Assembly: GCA_028826165.1 (NCBI GenBank)
Contig: JAPDFW010000090.1
Coordinates: forward strand, 62,001-126,000
DNA: 64,000 nt
DNA from: Anaeramoeba ignava
Lineage: Eukaryota; Metamonada; Anaeramoebidae
Direction: 5' to 3'
The notes beneath the pieces were generated by a model that saw only the letters and a list, made by a program, of their open reading frames with translations, searched no databases and had not been told where the DNA came from. Positions within the stretch are counted from its first letter, which is position 1. Every line of letters begins with the position of its first letter. Made by a program: the position numbers and the translations under genes. Positions 1-12,211 of the stretch are shown here, one piece after another.

Positions 1-3000
1 ACTTGTATTTTTTTCAAAATATTATCAAGTGATTTTGGATCGTTTTGTGTTTTTGTTTTGGGATTTGCTTTTTTATTCATTGCCTTCAGTTTTCTCTGTT
101 TTTCTTTATATATTTTTTGCATCTTTTTTTTCTTTTGCATTTCCTTTTTATTTTTCTTAATTGATTCTTTATTATTTGCATTTATTTTCAAATTTGGGTT
201 TGAATTTTTCTTTCCCATCGTGCTTTGTTTTTCGAGTCTCGCAGCAAGTTTTTTCCTTCTGCGAGATCTTGAGGATTGGTAGAAATGAACAAGTTCAGTG
301 ATTGTTGACTGATTAAAATAAAAGTGGATTTCGTTAAAATGAGCATTAATATTTGTCTGAACTTTTTCGTATTCTGGTGATTTAAGTGGAATATGAAGAA
401 ACGAAATGGAAATGAACTTATTTTCTTGTGTATTCGCATCTCCGGAACGGAATAAATATCTTCTGTTTTCCGAAGGTGCGAACAAGTCTTCCACATCCAG
501 TGATTGTATTGTGAAACTTGATGAAACATCAAAACTTTTCACAACCGTTTGGGAATTTATGTTGGATATCGTCAATAAAGCAAGTTTTTTTAATACTGAA
601 TTGTGTGATTCTCGAGATAACTCAAATTCAATTGATTTGATCCGGAATTGAATATCCGAAAGAACTTCCTGTATGTTTTTTTGCAAACCAAAATTTTCAG
701 AAGAAACTTGTTTTTCTTTTTCATAATAAGTATTTTCATTTGTTTTAACAGATTTTTTTTTGGAAATTATTCGAAACAATCTGTACAATGATCTGTATTG
801 ATTTTTTGAAAGAGAAAGAGAGAGACGATCCAAATTTCCAAGAATTCTATTTGTTTTTTTTTTTTAAGAATAAATTAATTTAAAAAAAATGAGAAGAAAA
901 TTAATATAAACTTTTTTTTTTTTACCGAATTTTTGGAATTAAAGGATAATTATGAAGAACAGAAATGCTTAAAGTTGTTTCAATTGAGAAATTTTGGATA
1001 ATTTTATTCAATTTTTCATTTGAATTTTCATTTGAATTTTCATTTGAATTTGAATTTAAATTTTCATTTGAATTTGTAAAATAATTGTTTCCATTTTTAA
1101 ATAATTGCGCATTTGCATCAACTAATTTTAAATGAAAGGTATCATACAAATCATCCAAATCATTTTCAGGAAGATTTTCCAAAGAAAGAATATTTTGGAA
1201 GTAGAGATTATCATTTTCATTATTTTGATAACTAAAATTAATTCGCGAGAACTTTGAAAATCTTCTTTTCCATTTTTCTTGATTTTGTTCAGAATGACTT
1301 TCAAAAGACAAAGATCCAAGATCAAGAACAAGCAAAGAAGAATCAAAAGAATCGGGTTTTTCAGGTATTAAAATAACAGGAGCCTTCATTTGGAATGAAA
1401 GATTGACTTTTTTGTGTTCCGAAATGGCTTTTTGTAAAGATTCTGAAGTAAATTTTGCAAAATTCTCGAATTTGGCAACAGCAGCATCCTCGAATTCTTT
1501 GATTGAATAACGGTCCTTGATCTCAAAAAATTGCATGATTTCTGTATAAAAACTTTTCACAAATACAATTTCCGAGGGTTGAAGAGTAAATTGGATGTTG
1601 ATATCAGAAGCTGTTTCTGAAGGATGAAGTTCAATTTCCATTTCAAGAAAATTCTCTGAATTTTGGGATGATTTCTGAGGATAAAAAATTCTGCGAAATG
1701 GGGAATTCTGTTTTAAATGGTTGTTGATTTCTAGTGAATTGAGAGACAATTTGATTATTTGCGAATTTTTTTGGATCGATATAAAAGATTTGATGTTTGA
1801 AATTGTAATGTCTGATATTGTTGAATAATAATAATCTTGATCCTTCTTGATTTTCTTTGAAAAAACAATTTTCGCGTTTTTGATGTTGATTTGGAATCTG
1901 ATGTTGATTCCTTCATCCATAGAATTGGAAAGGAATTTATTATCCGTAACGCCAAGTGAAATGTATAATTCGTTTATTTTTTCATCGGAAAATTTAACCG
2001 AAATTTTTTCATCTTCATTTTGATTTGGATCATTATTTTCTGAGTCTTCATCATCTGATACAATAAACCTCATGACCCAACTAAGAAGCCCTTTTGATTT
2101 CTTTTTTGTTTTGAGCGACTCGTTTTGCTCGTCTTTTTCTTGATTGCTTAAATTTTTTGACTCGATTTGTTTCAATTTTGCCAGTTCTTTTTTTTGCTTT
2201 TCTTCTTCTTCAATTTCTCTTTCTGCAATTTGTCTGAAGAAGATGATAAAATTTAAAGGGAGCTTTTCCTCGAGCTTTTCTAGTTTCTTTTCATTTTTGG
2301 AACTGAGAGAATTTCTTATTTTTTGTTTCCAAATTTTAGTGTATTTTTTTCGATCAGCTTTTTTTCTGTTAAAAACCGACCAATTAGGGATATTTCTAGC
2401 TTTAAGTAAATCACCTTCTGCGCATTCATAAATAAATTTCCACCATTCTGCATTTGTTTGTGGATTATTATCAGCAGGTCTATGTTGCGGTTTAGAGTAT
2501 CCTCTGTACTATTTTTTTTTATAACATTAAATTAAAATATTTTAAAATTATTCTTTTTGGGAAAATCGGATAATTTTTTCTTTGTACTTTTTCTGCTCTC
2601 CAAAAACGAGTTAAAGCGGCTAAAATTTTAATTATTGTATCATAATGCTGATTTCCCATTGAAAGAACTGGATTATCAAAAGAAATTTCGATATCATATT
2701 GAGGAATATTGTTATTATTATTATTATTATCTTGATCTTGAGATTGAAATGATTGTTGTCTAATTTTCATTTTAATTTCAGCATTAAGTGGCTCAATCAA
2801 ATATTGGTGTTTAGATTTTTGCTCGTTGATTTCGTCTTCTTTAAAATTGACAATTTTTTCTTTTGGATTTTCTTGTTCAAAATCGATATCCCAATAAATG
2901 GAAAAATTAGTTATTGTTAATAATTTGTAAATGATTGATTCTGTTGAATTTGCGATATCTGAGAGGAGATTCCAATTAGAATCTGTGCTTTGTACTGATA

Positions 3001-3913
3001 TTGATTCGAGATTAAAAGCGAGTGAAAAGTTACTCTTTTTTTTTGTTTTGAAATGATAGTAAATTAACATTTATGTTTTTGAATGAATATTTTCCAAATT
3101 TTTTACTCCAGAAATTGAATCTTCAAAAACAAATTGTAAATCTGAAATGTGAATTTGAAGATTTTGAATTAATTTATTAGCAATAAAAGCTGTAAGATTT
3201 TCATCTTTTTTGTTATTAGGATCATCAATTTTAAAATCTTTTCTATTTTTCCAAAATTCGTAAGCTTCTAGATTAGCTAATTTAATTTTTTGAGCTCTTT
3301 CTTTTTCGAGTTCAGGATCATGCTTAATATTTTAAATATTTTAATTTAATATTTAATTTTAAATATTTTAATTTAATATTTAATTTTAATATTTAATTTT
3401 AATATTTTAATATTTAAATATTTTATTTTAATATTTTAATTTAAATATTTAATTTTTATTTTAATTTTAATATTCATTTTATAAATAATTGAATAAATCA
3501 ATTTATAAACCAATTTATAAACCAATTTATAAATAATTGTAATGGATCAATTTAACAATCATTTGGTAAATAATTTAGAAAAATAAAAGGAAAAAGAATT
3601 GAAACTAAAAAAAACTAATTTTTGATACATCTAATAAAAAATTAGGACCAGTTATAATTTTAATATTATCAACAATAGCAATAACAGGGGAATTAGCAAG
3701 ATCTTCCCAAGGAATTTCAATTTGAAGAGTTTGAAGATAACCAGTTTTAATATAAAGAGGTAAATGTAAAAATTTTAAAGCGTCAGGTTGGAATTCTAGA
3801 TTGGAAAGTGAAACACTTCCTTCAAAAATCCCAATTTCAAGATGTTTATCTAATTTTTTAAAAAAATTTCCTAAATATTTATTTAATATTGATGTGATTA
3901 CGTTTCTAAGCAT
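1..3913 (-). CDS. VPS13: VPS13-type chorein lipid-transfer protein, 5' part (runs off left edge)
   Basis: Five exons can be joined on the minus strand: 3913-3629, 3322-3107, 3034-2588, 2508-926 and 846 to the window edge. Every junction is GT-AG, and exon lengths (285, 216, 447, 1583 nt) keep one frame, giving at least 1125 residues. The start MLRNVITSILNKYLGNFF is the chorein_N signature. It is followed by an IPWEDL-type segment, a charged helix (exon 2), a block ending FEDSISGSNFSLAFNLESIS, and an AEWWKFIYE block, all in VPS13 order. VPS13 proteins are long rods that move phospholipids between organelles at contact sites. The rest of the protein, including the C-terminal VAB and PH-like parts, lies outside the window. 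Introns 2-4 are 72-79 bp; intron 1 is 306 bp of AT repeat. The left-most exon has a Lys-rich end of unknown role. Confidence 0.88.
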
Positions 3914-3957
3914 TTGTTTTATTTTATTTTATTTTATTTAAAAAAAGAAAAATAAAA

Positions 3958-3990
3958 AAATGAAAAAAAAAAATGAAAAAAAAATCTTTT
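3958..3990 (-). promoter_or_regulatory. T-rich TTTCATTTTT promoter motif of the VPS13 gene
   Basis: On the minus strand two TTTCATTTTT copies sit about 50-75 nt upstream of the VPS13 start codon. The same motif precedes most other genes here. It resembles the metazoan and metamonad initiator (TCA followed by a pyrimidine and T/A). The role is inferred from position only. Confidence 0.35.
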
Positions 3991-4009
3991 TCCGGTTTTT
4001 CTAAAATTT

Positions 4010-4384
4010 TGGGAAAATATTAAAAATCGTTTTAATTAGATTAATCTAAATAAAAATATAATTTAATCTAAATTAAAATCTAATTTAAAATAATTAATCA
4101 ATTTAATCAATTTTAATATTAATTTAAAATTAATTTCCAAATTTTTTAAATTAATTTAATTAAAATTTTATTTAGGAAAATATTAAAAATTATTTTAATT
4201 AGATTAATCTAAATAAAAATATAATTTAATCTAAATTAAAATTTAATTTAAAATAATTAATCAATTTAATCAATTTAAATATTAAATTTAAAAATTAATT
4301 TCCAAATTTTTTAAATTAATTTAATTAAAAATTTATTTAGGAAAATATTAAAAATTATTTTAATTAGATTAATTTAAATAAAAA
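4010..4384. repeat. Satellite A array, left part
   Basis: Just over two units of an AT-only tandem repeat with a period near 165 bp, marked by a recurrent AGGAAAATATTAAAAAT segment (about 4172 and 4339). It continues with the same unit after the MULE at 6786, so this is one array split by the transposon. Confidence 0.85.
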
Positions 4385-4392
4385 TATAATTT

Positions 4393-4446
4393 GGCTTGGT
4401 TTTGATTCTTGCCAAGTGGCATATTGAGCTTATTGGCTTATCGAGC
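4393..4446 (+). repeat. MULE left terminal inverted repeat
   Basis: 54 bp, exact reverse complement of 6724-6777. It is more GC-rich than the surrounding satellite and contains a smaller internal palindrome-like segment around GCCAAGTGGC. Confidence 0.95.
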
Positions 4447-4698
4447 CAAAAGCAAAAAAAAAATAATTGAAACTCAATTAGATCAAAAAAAATACCCCCT
4501 ATTTTTGCCAATTTTGGCAATAAGATTTAGAATCTGATCAATAAAAATTAAAATCCCTAATTTGCCAATTAAGAACTTTTTTATTTACGATTTCCTTTTG
4601 TCAAAATTCGCATTTGGCAAAAAAAAGTTGAAAAAAATCAGAAAAAAAAAATTTTTTTTGGCTCAGAAAGCCAAAATTCATTTAAAGAAGAAATTCCT

Positions 4699-6523
4699 TT
4701 AAAACCATTTATCTCCATTCTTAGGACATGTTACTTTATTGTGTCCAGGTTTTCCACATTGAGAACAACAATATTTTTTTTCAGAGTTTTTATGTCTTTT
4801 TTTTTCGAATCCATTTTCATGTTCAGAAACTCTTTCTTCTGATAAATCAAAATCTTCTTCAGAACTCCAATCAGAAAAAGAAGAATGTCTATATAGCTTT
4901 CTTTTGGGTTTTGGCTTCTTTATTTCTGGTCCTCCTTCATCCATCTGAATAATTTTAGTCAAATCATTATCTTCTTCATCCATAAAGTGTTCAGAGTTAT
5001 GTAGAATTGGATTTTCAATAAATGGAATATTTTCATTATTTTGATTTGGATCAATCTCCTCTTCATATTCACTGACATAATTCTCTATTTCTTCTTGTAT
5101 TATTTGATTTTCCTCTTGTTCTTCTAAAATTTGAGAAGATTGTCTCTTCTTCTTATCTTGACTGTTTTTCCTTCCTTGTTTCTTTCTTACTTGAGAACTT
5201 AATCTTAATTCATCCTTTTTTTCTTCATCCTCTTTCCTATATTTCTGAACTTTCTCCCACCATTTTGTTGTTTCTTCATTATCTGTTGGAATCTCTCTTG
5301 ATGTCCAGTTCTCTCTTTGAAATTGAATTTTTTTTCTTATCAATTCTTCTTCAGATTTTAATAATTCAACCATTTGTATCAATTTGGGTTTTTCATGTCC
5401 AATTCTTCTGTTTAATCTTTTATGATATCCTTCTAATGGTCCATTTGTTCTTTTGGCTTAAATCTGGAAAACTTGAGATATTCCATATTTGAGGTGAATA
5501 TTTTCTCATCCATATTTTTTGAAAATATTTAAAAAATTCTTCACAACCTTTAAAATGAACTTTTATTTTCTTCAATTTCTCTTCAATCATATTTAATGGA
5601 ATATAAGTTAATTCCTCTAGTGATTCAACTAATTCCTTTTTTTGATTTTCATCTAATTCTGAACACAATTTATTCACCTTTTTCCTTATTGCATTTTTCC
5701 AGTGAAAAAAACAACCTATCAACTGTGCTTCTGGAAGAACTTTCTTGATTGCATTCTGAAGAGAAACTTCAAAGTCACAAGTGACATATTTAAATTTCCA
5801 TTTGGAATTGAGGAAGTATCTAAAGATGTTTTCAAAGATAAATGTGTACATGTCCTGCTTAGAAGAAGTTGAAATTGCATAAACTGCTGGAACGTAAATT
5901 CTACTTGAATGATCAAAACACATAATTGTAATTAATTGAGTAAAGGGTTTGGCTGCACTTAAAAAAGTGCCATCAATAAATATCTGATTGGCCTGAAACA
6001 AAGAGCTAGCTACACTATCTGAAAACCAACAAACAGCCATTTCTTTTTTGTCTTGAATCAATACTTCAGAGGAGAATCTCCAAAATTTTTTTTCATTTTT
6101 TGTTTGTGAATAAGGAGATTCAGAAAGGATTCTTATTAATTCAAAAGGAAATCTTGCTTTTCTAATTGTTGAAATAGTCTGCAAAACATGATGAGCAGGT
6201 GGTATTTCAAAATGATCATCTTCCCCAATTTCAGAATTGATTCTTTCAACAGCTAATTGGTAGATCTCCATAGAAGTCTTTCCTAATTCAGATGCCATTT
6301 GATTAATAAATTCCCAGAATCTTTTGGATAATGATTCATTTCCTTGAATTTGCTTTTCACATTCTTCTGAATGAGGACGATTTAAACGGTATTGATTGTT
6401 GAATCTGATCAATGTTGCACCACAATTAGGAGTCATACACCGATAATACTTCTTCCCTGTCTCTTCAACAAAACTTTTTAATCGAAAAATTCTTGAATTG
6501 AAAATAAGTTTCGAATTCATCAA
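4699..6523 (-). CDS. MULE transposase, one reading-frame break
   Basis: The first frame (6523-5420, 367 codons) starts with a FLYWCH/WRKY-GCM1-like zinc motif (C29, C34, H51, C55). It continues into a MULE transposase core with catalytic D184 in IDGTF and D250 in CDFE, and the conserved GCFFHW (C271, H274). At about 5457-5462 the frame must shift by one base to continue as RTNGPLEGYHKRLN, which holds the expected third catalytic residue (E of LEGYH). The second frame runs to 4699 and ends in a CCHC zinc knuckle (C-x2-C-x4-H-x4-C). No intron explains the shift, because no GT-AG pair fits. It may be an inactivating indel, a sequencing error or a frameshift site; as read, the DD and E residues are on separate frames. 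The start is the first ATG, with a TTTTTCATTCTCATTTTT stretch upstream. Confidence 0.88.
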
Positions 6524-6723
6524 AAAAGAAAAAAAAATTGAAAAAAAAAAGTCAAAAAAAAAATGAGAATGAAAAATAAAAATTTTTTTCTTTTTCTTAA
6601 ATATTTTTTTTTTCGCAAGATCCGTGATTGGGGAGAGATCTTTTTGTTTTTTGGTTTTTATTAAGAAAAATAAAGTTTTTCAATTTGATTTCAATTTAAA
6701 AATATGTTTATTTTGTTTTATTA

Positions 6724-6777
6724 GCTCGATAAGCCAATAAGCTCAATATGCCACTTGGCAAGAATCAAAACCAAGCC
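6724..6777 (-). repeat. MULE right terminal inverted repeat
   Basis: 54 bp, identical in inverted orientation to 4393-4446, followed directly by the TSD copy TATAATTT at 6778-6785. Confidence 0.95.
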
Positions 6778-6785
6778 TATAATTT

Positions 6786-8400
6786 AATCTAAATAAATAT
6801 TTAATTTAAAATATTTAATCAATTTAATCAATTTAAATATTAAATTTAAAAATTAATTTCCAAATTTTTTTAATTAATTTAATTAAAAATTTATTTAGGA
6901 AAATATTAAAAATTATTTTAATTAAATTAATTTAAATAAAAATATAATTTAATCTAAATTAAAATTTAATTTAAAATAATTAATCAATTTAATTAATTTA
7001 AATATTAAATTAAAAATTAATTTCCAAATTTTTTAAATTAATTTAATTAAAAATTTACTTGGGAAAATATTAAAAATCATTTTTATTAATTTAATCTAAA
7101 ATAAAAATATAATTTAATCTAAATTAAAATCTAATTTAAAATAATTAATCAATTTAATCAATTTTAAATATTAATTTAAAATTAATTTCCAATTTTTAAA
7201 TTTAATTTAATTAAAAATTTATTTAGGAAAATATTAAAAATTATTTTAATTAGATTAATCTAAATAAAAATATAATTTAATCTAAATTTAAAATCTAATT
7301 TAAAATATTTAATCAATTTAATCAATTTAAATATTAAATTAAAATTAATTTCCAAATAATTTTTAATTAATTTAATTAAAAATTAATTTAGGAAAATATT
7401 AAAAATAATTTTAATTAGATTAATTTAAATAAAAATATAATTTAATCTAAATAAAAATCTAATTTAAAATATTTAATCAATTTAATCAATTTAAATATTA
7501 ATTTAAAATTAATTTCCAATTTTTAAAATTAATTTAATTAAAAATTTATTTAGGAAAATATTAAAAATTATTTTAATTAGATTAATCTAAATAAAAATAT
7601 AATTTAATCTAAATTAAAATCTAATTTAAAAATATTTAATCAATTTAATCAATTTAAATATTAAATTAAAAATTAATTTCCAAATAATTTTATTTAATTT
7701 AATTAAAAATTTATTTAGGAAAATATTAAAAATCATTTTAATTAGATTAATTTAAATAAAAATATAATTTAATCTAAATTAAAATTTAATTTAAAATAAT
7801 TAATCAATTTAATTAATTTAAATATTAAATTAAAAATTAATTTCCAAATTTTTAAATTAATTTAATTAAAAATTTATTTGGGAAAATATTAAAAATCATT
7901 TTTATTAATTTAATCTAAATAAAAATATAATTTAATCTAAATTAAAATTTAATTTAATCAATTTAATCAATTTAATCAATTTAAATATTAAATTAAAAAT
8001 TAATTTCCAAATTTTTAAATTAATTTAATTAAAAATTTATTTAGGAAAATATTAAAAATAATTTTAATTAGATTAATTTAAATAAAAATATAATTTAATC
8101 TAAATTAAAATTTAATTTAAAATAATTTAATCAATTTAATCAATTTAAATATTAATTTAAAATTAATTTCCAAATTTTTAATTAATTAAATTAAAAATTT
8201 ATTTAGGAAAATATTAAAAATAATTTTGGTTAATTTAATTTAAATAAAAATATAATTTAATCTAAATTAAAATTTAATTTAAAATATTTAATCAATTTAA
8301 TCAATTAAAATATTAAATTAAAAATTAATTTCCAAATTTTTTTAATTAATTTAATTAAAAATTTATTTAGGAAATAAATAATTTTGGTTAATTTAATTTA
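6786..8400. repeat. Satellite A array, right part
   Basis: About ten diverged units of the roughly 165-bp satellite. The AGGAAAATATT landmark recurs near 6897, 7060, 7226, 7391, 7554, 7717, 7879, 8043, 8206 and 8370. There is no coding potential. The last unit degenerates about 130 bp before the next gene. Confidence 0.88.
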
Positions 8401-8469
8401 AATTAAAAATCAATAACAAATGGAAATGATTCATCTTTTTGATAAGTAATTAAATTTAAAAAAAAATTT

Positions 8470-8501
8470 TTTCATTTTTTTTTTCATTTTTTTTCATTTT
8501 A
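8470..8501 (+). promoter_or_regulatory. TTTCATTTTT promoter motif, three copies
   Basis: Three TTTTCATTTTT units lie 25-55 nt upstream of the ATG at 8526. This is the general upstream motif of this window, and its function is inferred. Confidence 0.35.
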
Positions 8502-8525
8502 TTAAATAACCAAACAAATAATCAA

Positions 8526-11500
8526 ATGTTTAAAAGAAGAAAAAAAGATAAAATTAAAGTTGTTTTTGGTTTTGCTTTTATTTCTTTAACAAATTTAGCT
8601 GTTAAAAATTGTTTAGCTTCAATTAAATGGAAACGAGGAAGATGGAAAGATGAAACTAAACAATGTAAAGTTAATGAACAAGGTTATGTTGAATGGAAAC
8701 AAGAATTTAAAATTCAATCTACTTTATATCGTGATAAATCTACAAATAAATTTGATCCAAAAATATTTCATTGTTTTTTAATTTTGGTATATTTTTTTTA
8801 AATTAAAATTAAATTCATTTATAAAATCTAAATCAAAATTTAAATTAAAATTTAAATTAAAATTAAAATCAAAATTAAAATTAAAATTAAAATTAAAATT
8901 AAAATTAAAATTAAAATTAAAATTAAAATTAAAATTAAAATTAAAATTAAAATTAAAAATTAAAATTAAAATTAAAATTAAAATTAAAAATTAAAAATTT
9001 ATAAAATCTAAAATTAAAATAAAATTAAAATTAAAATTAAAATTAAAATTAAAATTAAAATTTAAAATTAAAATTAAAATTTAAAATTAAAATCAAAATT
9101 AAAATTCATTTAAAATTAAAAATTAAAATTAAAATTAATATTAAAATTAAAATTTTTAAAAATTAAAATTAAAATCAAAAAAATTAAAATTAAAATTTAA
9201 ATCTAAAATTAATATTAAAATTAATATTAAAATTAATATTAAAATAAAGAGAAAAGATGGAATAAAAGGATATTCAGCAATAGGTCAATTAACATTCAAT
9301 ATTGCAGATTTTTATTCAAAAAACGAACCAACAATTTCTGAATATCAATTAGAAATTAAAAGCAAGACAACACAAATAAAACCAAAATTATTAATTTGTT
9401 ATAGATTATTCAAAGATCCAAAAATAAAAAATTTTCCACCTTTATTATATTCTCCAAAAATTCTTGAAAAAATTGAACAATTTAAAAAAAGATATCAACA
9501 AGAAAAATCAATTTTATCTGAAGAAAATTATTCTGAATATACAGTTAATACTACAATTTTAACTGAAAAAGATATGTTTTCTGAAAATTCTTTTGTTTTG
9601 AGTGATTTTCAAAATTTTGATGAAGATCGAAATAAAAATGAAAATGAAAATGAAGATACAAATATAGATTTTAGAAGTTTTAATTTATCTGATACTCCTC
9701 AAGTTTGCAATTAAAATTAAAATTAATATTAAAATTAATATTAAAATTAAAATTAAAATTAAAATTAAAATTAAAATTAAAATTAATTTAAAATTAAAAT
9801 TAAAATTAAAATTAAAATTAAAATTAAAATTAATATTAAAATTAATATTAATATTAAAATTAATTAAAATTAAAATTAAAATTAAAATTAAAATTAAAAT
9901 TAAAATTAAAATTAAAATTATTTAAATTAAAATTAAAATTAAAATTAATATTAAAATTAAAATTAAAATTAAAATTAAAATTAAAATTAAAATTAAAATT
10001 AAAATCAAAATTTAAATTCATTTATAAAATTAAAATTAATATTAAAATTAAAATTAAAATTAAAATATTTAAAATTAAAATTAAAATTAAAAAAATTAAA
10101 GAAAAAAAATCAACCAATTGATGAAAAGAAAATTACATCTGAAATTTTATCATTATACTCAAATGAAGCACATTTAGATATGGAAAAAAATGATCAAAAA
10201 CATCAAATTAAAAACGAAAAATTTTCAGCAAGAAAACCAGAAAGAGGATACAGTCAAATGAATACAATCGAAATGGATTCTAAAAAAAAAGAAAAAGAAA
10301 AAGAAAAAGAAAAAGAAAAACAACCAAAAATAATATTTTCGGATTTTATTGAGAAATCAATGCATAACATAAATAAAAGTGAATCTTTTGGTCAACATTC
10401 ATTGCTTGATTCATTAAGTGATGATCTATTCTTTCAAAATGGAAAAGAATCAATGAATCAACAATATACAATCCAGGATAAACAAGTAATTAAGGAGCAA
10501 AGAAACAAAATTATTCATTTAGAAGAACAGATTCAAATGAAATCACTTGTTTATGTTGAAAAATGTTTTATTGAAAGAATATTGTATTTTCATCAACCAA
10601 TATTCCATCATAATATTCCAGTTCCAGCTTGTTTGATTAATAAGTTTCTTTATTCTTCAAAGGCATTTTATCAAGAAAATTTGGAGCTTTTAAATTCACT
10701 TCTTGATTCATTCCAATTTCTTGTCAATTCAATTACTGATAAAAATCATGCATTGTGGATTTTTGTTAATATTTGGACTTTGCAACAATTTCTTTCTTAT
10801 CAAATAGGTCAAAAACAACTGGAATATTTGACTAATTTTCATCACAAACTTTCTCAATTATTATCTAATTTTTTTGTTCGTTATTGTCGTTTGATTACCA
10901 AATATTTGAATTTTTATATCAATCAAGTGTTTTTTAAATCTAAAATTATCCCAATTTATCCTGCAATTGAAAAATCCAAATTCAGAAATTTAAGAGAAGA
11001 TCCTGGTATTTCCAAAATAATTCGTGAAATGGATAAAATTTGTTTTATGGCTGCTAAATTTCATCTTCCAGATAATTTTTGTGATTTGATTTTGCAAGAA
11101 ATTATTAAATATATTGATTCTTATTTAGTTGTTTCATTATTTAATATTCCAAAATATTGCAGTTTTGAACGAGCACTTCATATCAAGATATTACTTGCAG
11201 AATTTGATTCAAAATTACAAACAATGCCCTATTCTGGTTTGAAGTAAATTTATTTATAAATAATTTTATAATTTTATATTTAATTTTATATATAATTTTA
11301 TATTTAATTTTATAAATAATTTTATATATAATTTTATAAATAATTTTATAATTAATTTTATAAATAATTTTATAAATAATTTTATAATTTTATAAATAAT
11401 TTTATAAATAATTTTATAAATAATTTTATAATTAATTTTATAAATAATTTTATATTTAATTTAATAAATAATTTAATAAATAATTTAATAAATAATTTTA

Positions 11501-12027
11501 TAAATAATTTTATATTTAATTTTATATTTAATTTTATAAATAATTTTATATTTAATTTTATATTTAATTTAATAATAGATCTTGTCTTGTATTTTCAAAA
11601 CAAGCAATTCTTTGCATTTTAATGAATAAAGCTCTTATTTCAAAACCAAAATTGTTAACAGAAATTTGTCCAAATTTAACTAAAACTCAAGTTTGGAGAT
11701 TATTTAATAATTTTACAACAGATCAGTAAAAAAAAAATTAATCAATTAATCAATCAATCCAAAAATATTTATTTTTATATTTATTTTTATATTTTTTATT
11801 TTTATATTTTTTATTTATATTGTTTATTTAGAACTGATCAAGAAATAATTTCAGATTCTCAAATTATTTCAGTTGTTGGAACTCAAACTCAAAATGAACC
11901 TTTTTTAATTTATAATTTTATTCAAGATTTTAATTTAGAATTACCAGAAATTGATGAAAATTTTTTAACTGATCTTCCAATTCCTTTTGAAATCCAAAAA
12001 CCAAAATATTTAGAATTTTTAAGATAA
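8526..12027 (+). CDS. NT-C2 (EEIG1/EHBP1-like) plus DIL (dilute) domain protein
   Basis: Five exons: 8526-8786, 9250-9702, 10102-11243, 11579-11725 and 11832-12027. They sum to 2199 nt (732 aa) with all junctions in phase. Residues 1-150 match an NT-C2 membrane/adaptor C2 domain: KWKRGRWKDET, then VEWKQEF, then across intron 1 GYSAIGQLTFNIADF. A charged linker with a KEKEKEK run follows. The C-terminal third matches the DIL domain of class V myosins and Rasip/Radil: helices ending SFERALHIKILLAEFDSKLQ, then LLTEICPNLTKTQVWRLFNNF. DIL domains bind Rab-type partners or cargo, and NT-C2 domains bind membranes or Rabs. A role in tethering or transport is therefore inferred. The first three introns (463, 399 and 335 bp) are filled with AAAATT-type or AT repeats; the last is 106 bp. 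Confidence 0.8.
8787..9249 (+). repeat. Intron 1 of the NT-C2/DIL gene, AAAATT microsatellite
   Basis: 463-bp intron made almost wholly of (AAAATT)n hexamers, interrupted by ATTCATTTATAAAATCTAAA seeds. The donor GTATAT and acceptor AATAAAG|A are inferred from restoring the NT-C2 frame. Confidence 0.75.
9703..10101 (+). repeat. Intron 2 of the NT-C2/DIL gene, AAAATT microsatellite
   Basis: 399-bp intron of (AAAATT)n with AATATT variants and a TTCATTTATAAAATT seed near 10017. The donor is GTTTGC. Confidence 0.7.
11244..11578 (+). repeat. Intron 3 of the NT-C2/DIL gene, AT repeat
   Basis: 335-bp intron of short AATTTTATAAAT-type repeats between GTAAAT and AATAATAG. Removing it joins the two halves of the DIL domain in frame. 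Confidence 0.75.
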
Positions 12028-12160
12028 AATGATCTAAAAAAGAAAAAGAAAGAAAAAGAAATATTTTTTTTAAATTTTGTAATTAAAAAAAAAAAGAAGA
12101 AAAAAAAAAGGAAAAATAATTTTAAATAAAAAAAAAAGAAAAATTTTAAATAAAAATTAT

Positions 12161-12192
12161 TTTTTTTTCACCTTTTTTTTTTCATTTTTTTA
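12161..12192 (+). promoter_or_regulatory. TTTCA-type promoter motif
   Basis: T-runs with TTTCACC and TTTCATTTTT about 20-50 nt before the ATG at 12212. Same placement as at other genes; role inferred. Confidence 0.3.
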
Positions 12193-12211
12193 TTTATTAA
12201 AAAAATAAAAA

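Larger units (their letters stand above)
4393..6777 (-). mobile_element. Mutator-like element (MULE) with perfect TIRs and TSD
   Basis: The element is 2385 bp and bounded by identical 54-bp inverted repeats (4393-4446 and 6724-6777) beginning GGCTTGG. It is flanked on both sides by the 8-bp direct repeat TATAATTT (4385-4392 and 6778-6785), the target-site duplication. It encodes a MULE-type transposase on the minus strand. The surroundings on both sides are satellite A, so the insertion interrupts that array. Perfect TIRs and TSD suggest a recent insertion. MULEs usually make 8-10 bp duplications, which fits. Confidence 0.93.

Noticed and set aside
5420-5470. Programmed +1 frameshift in the MULE transposase
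   Set aside because: The local sequence is not a known slippery site. A mutation or sequence error is the simpler reading.
8805-9249. Long AT tandem arrays as CRISPR-like or coding regions
   Set aside because: Units are short and contiguous without spacers, and GT-AG removal restores domain frames. They are intronic microsatellites.
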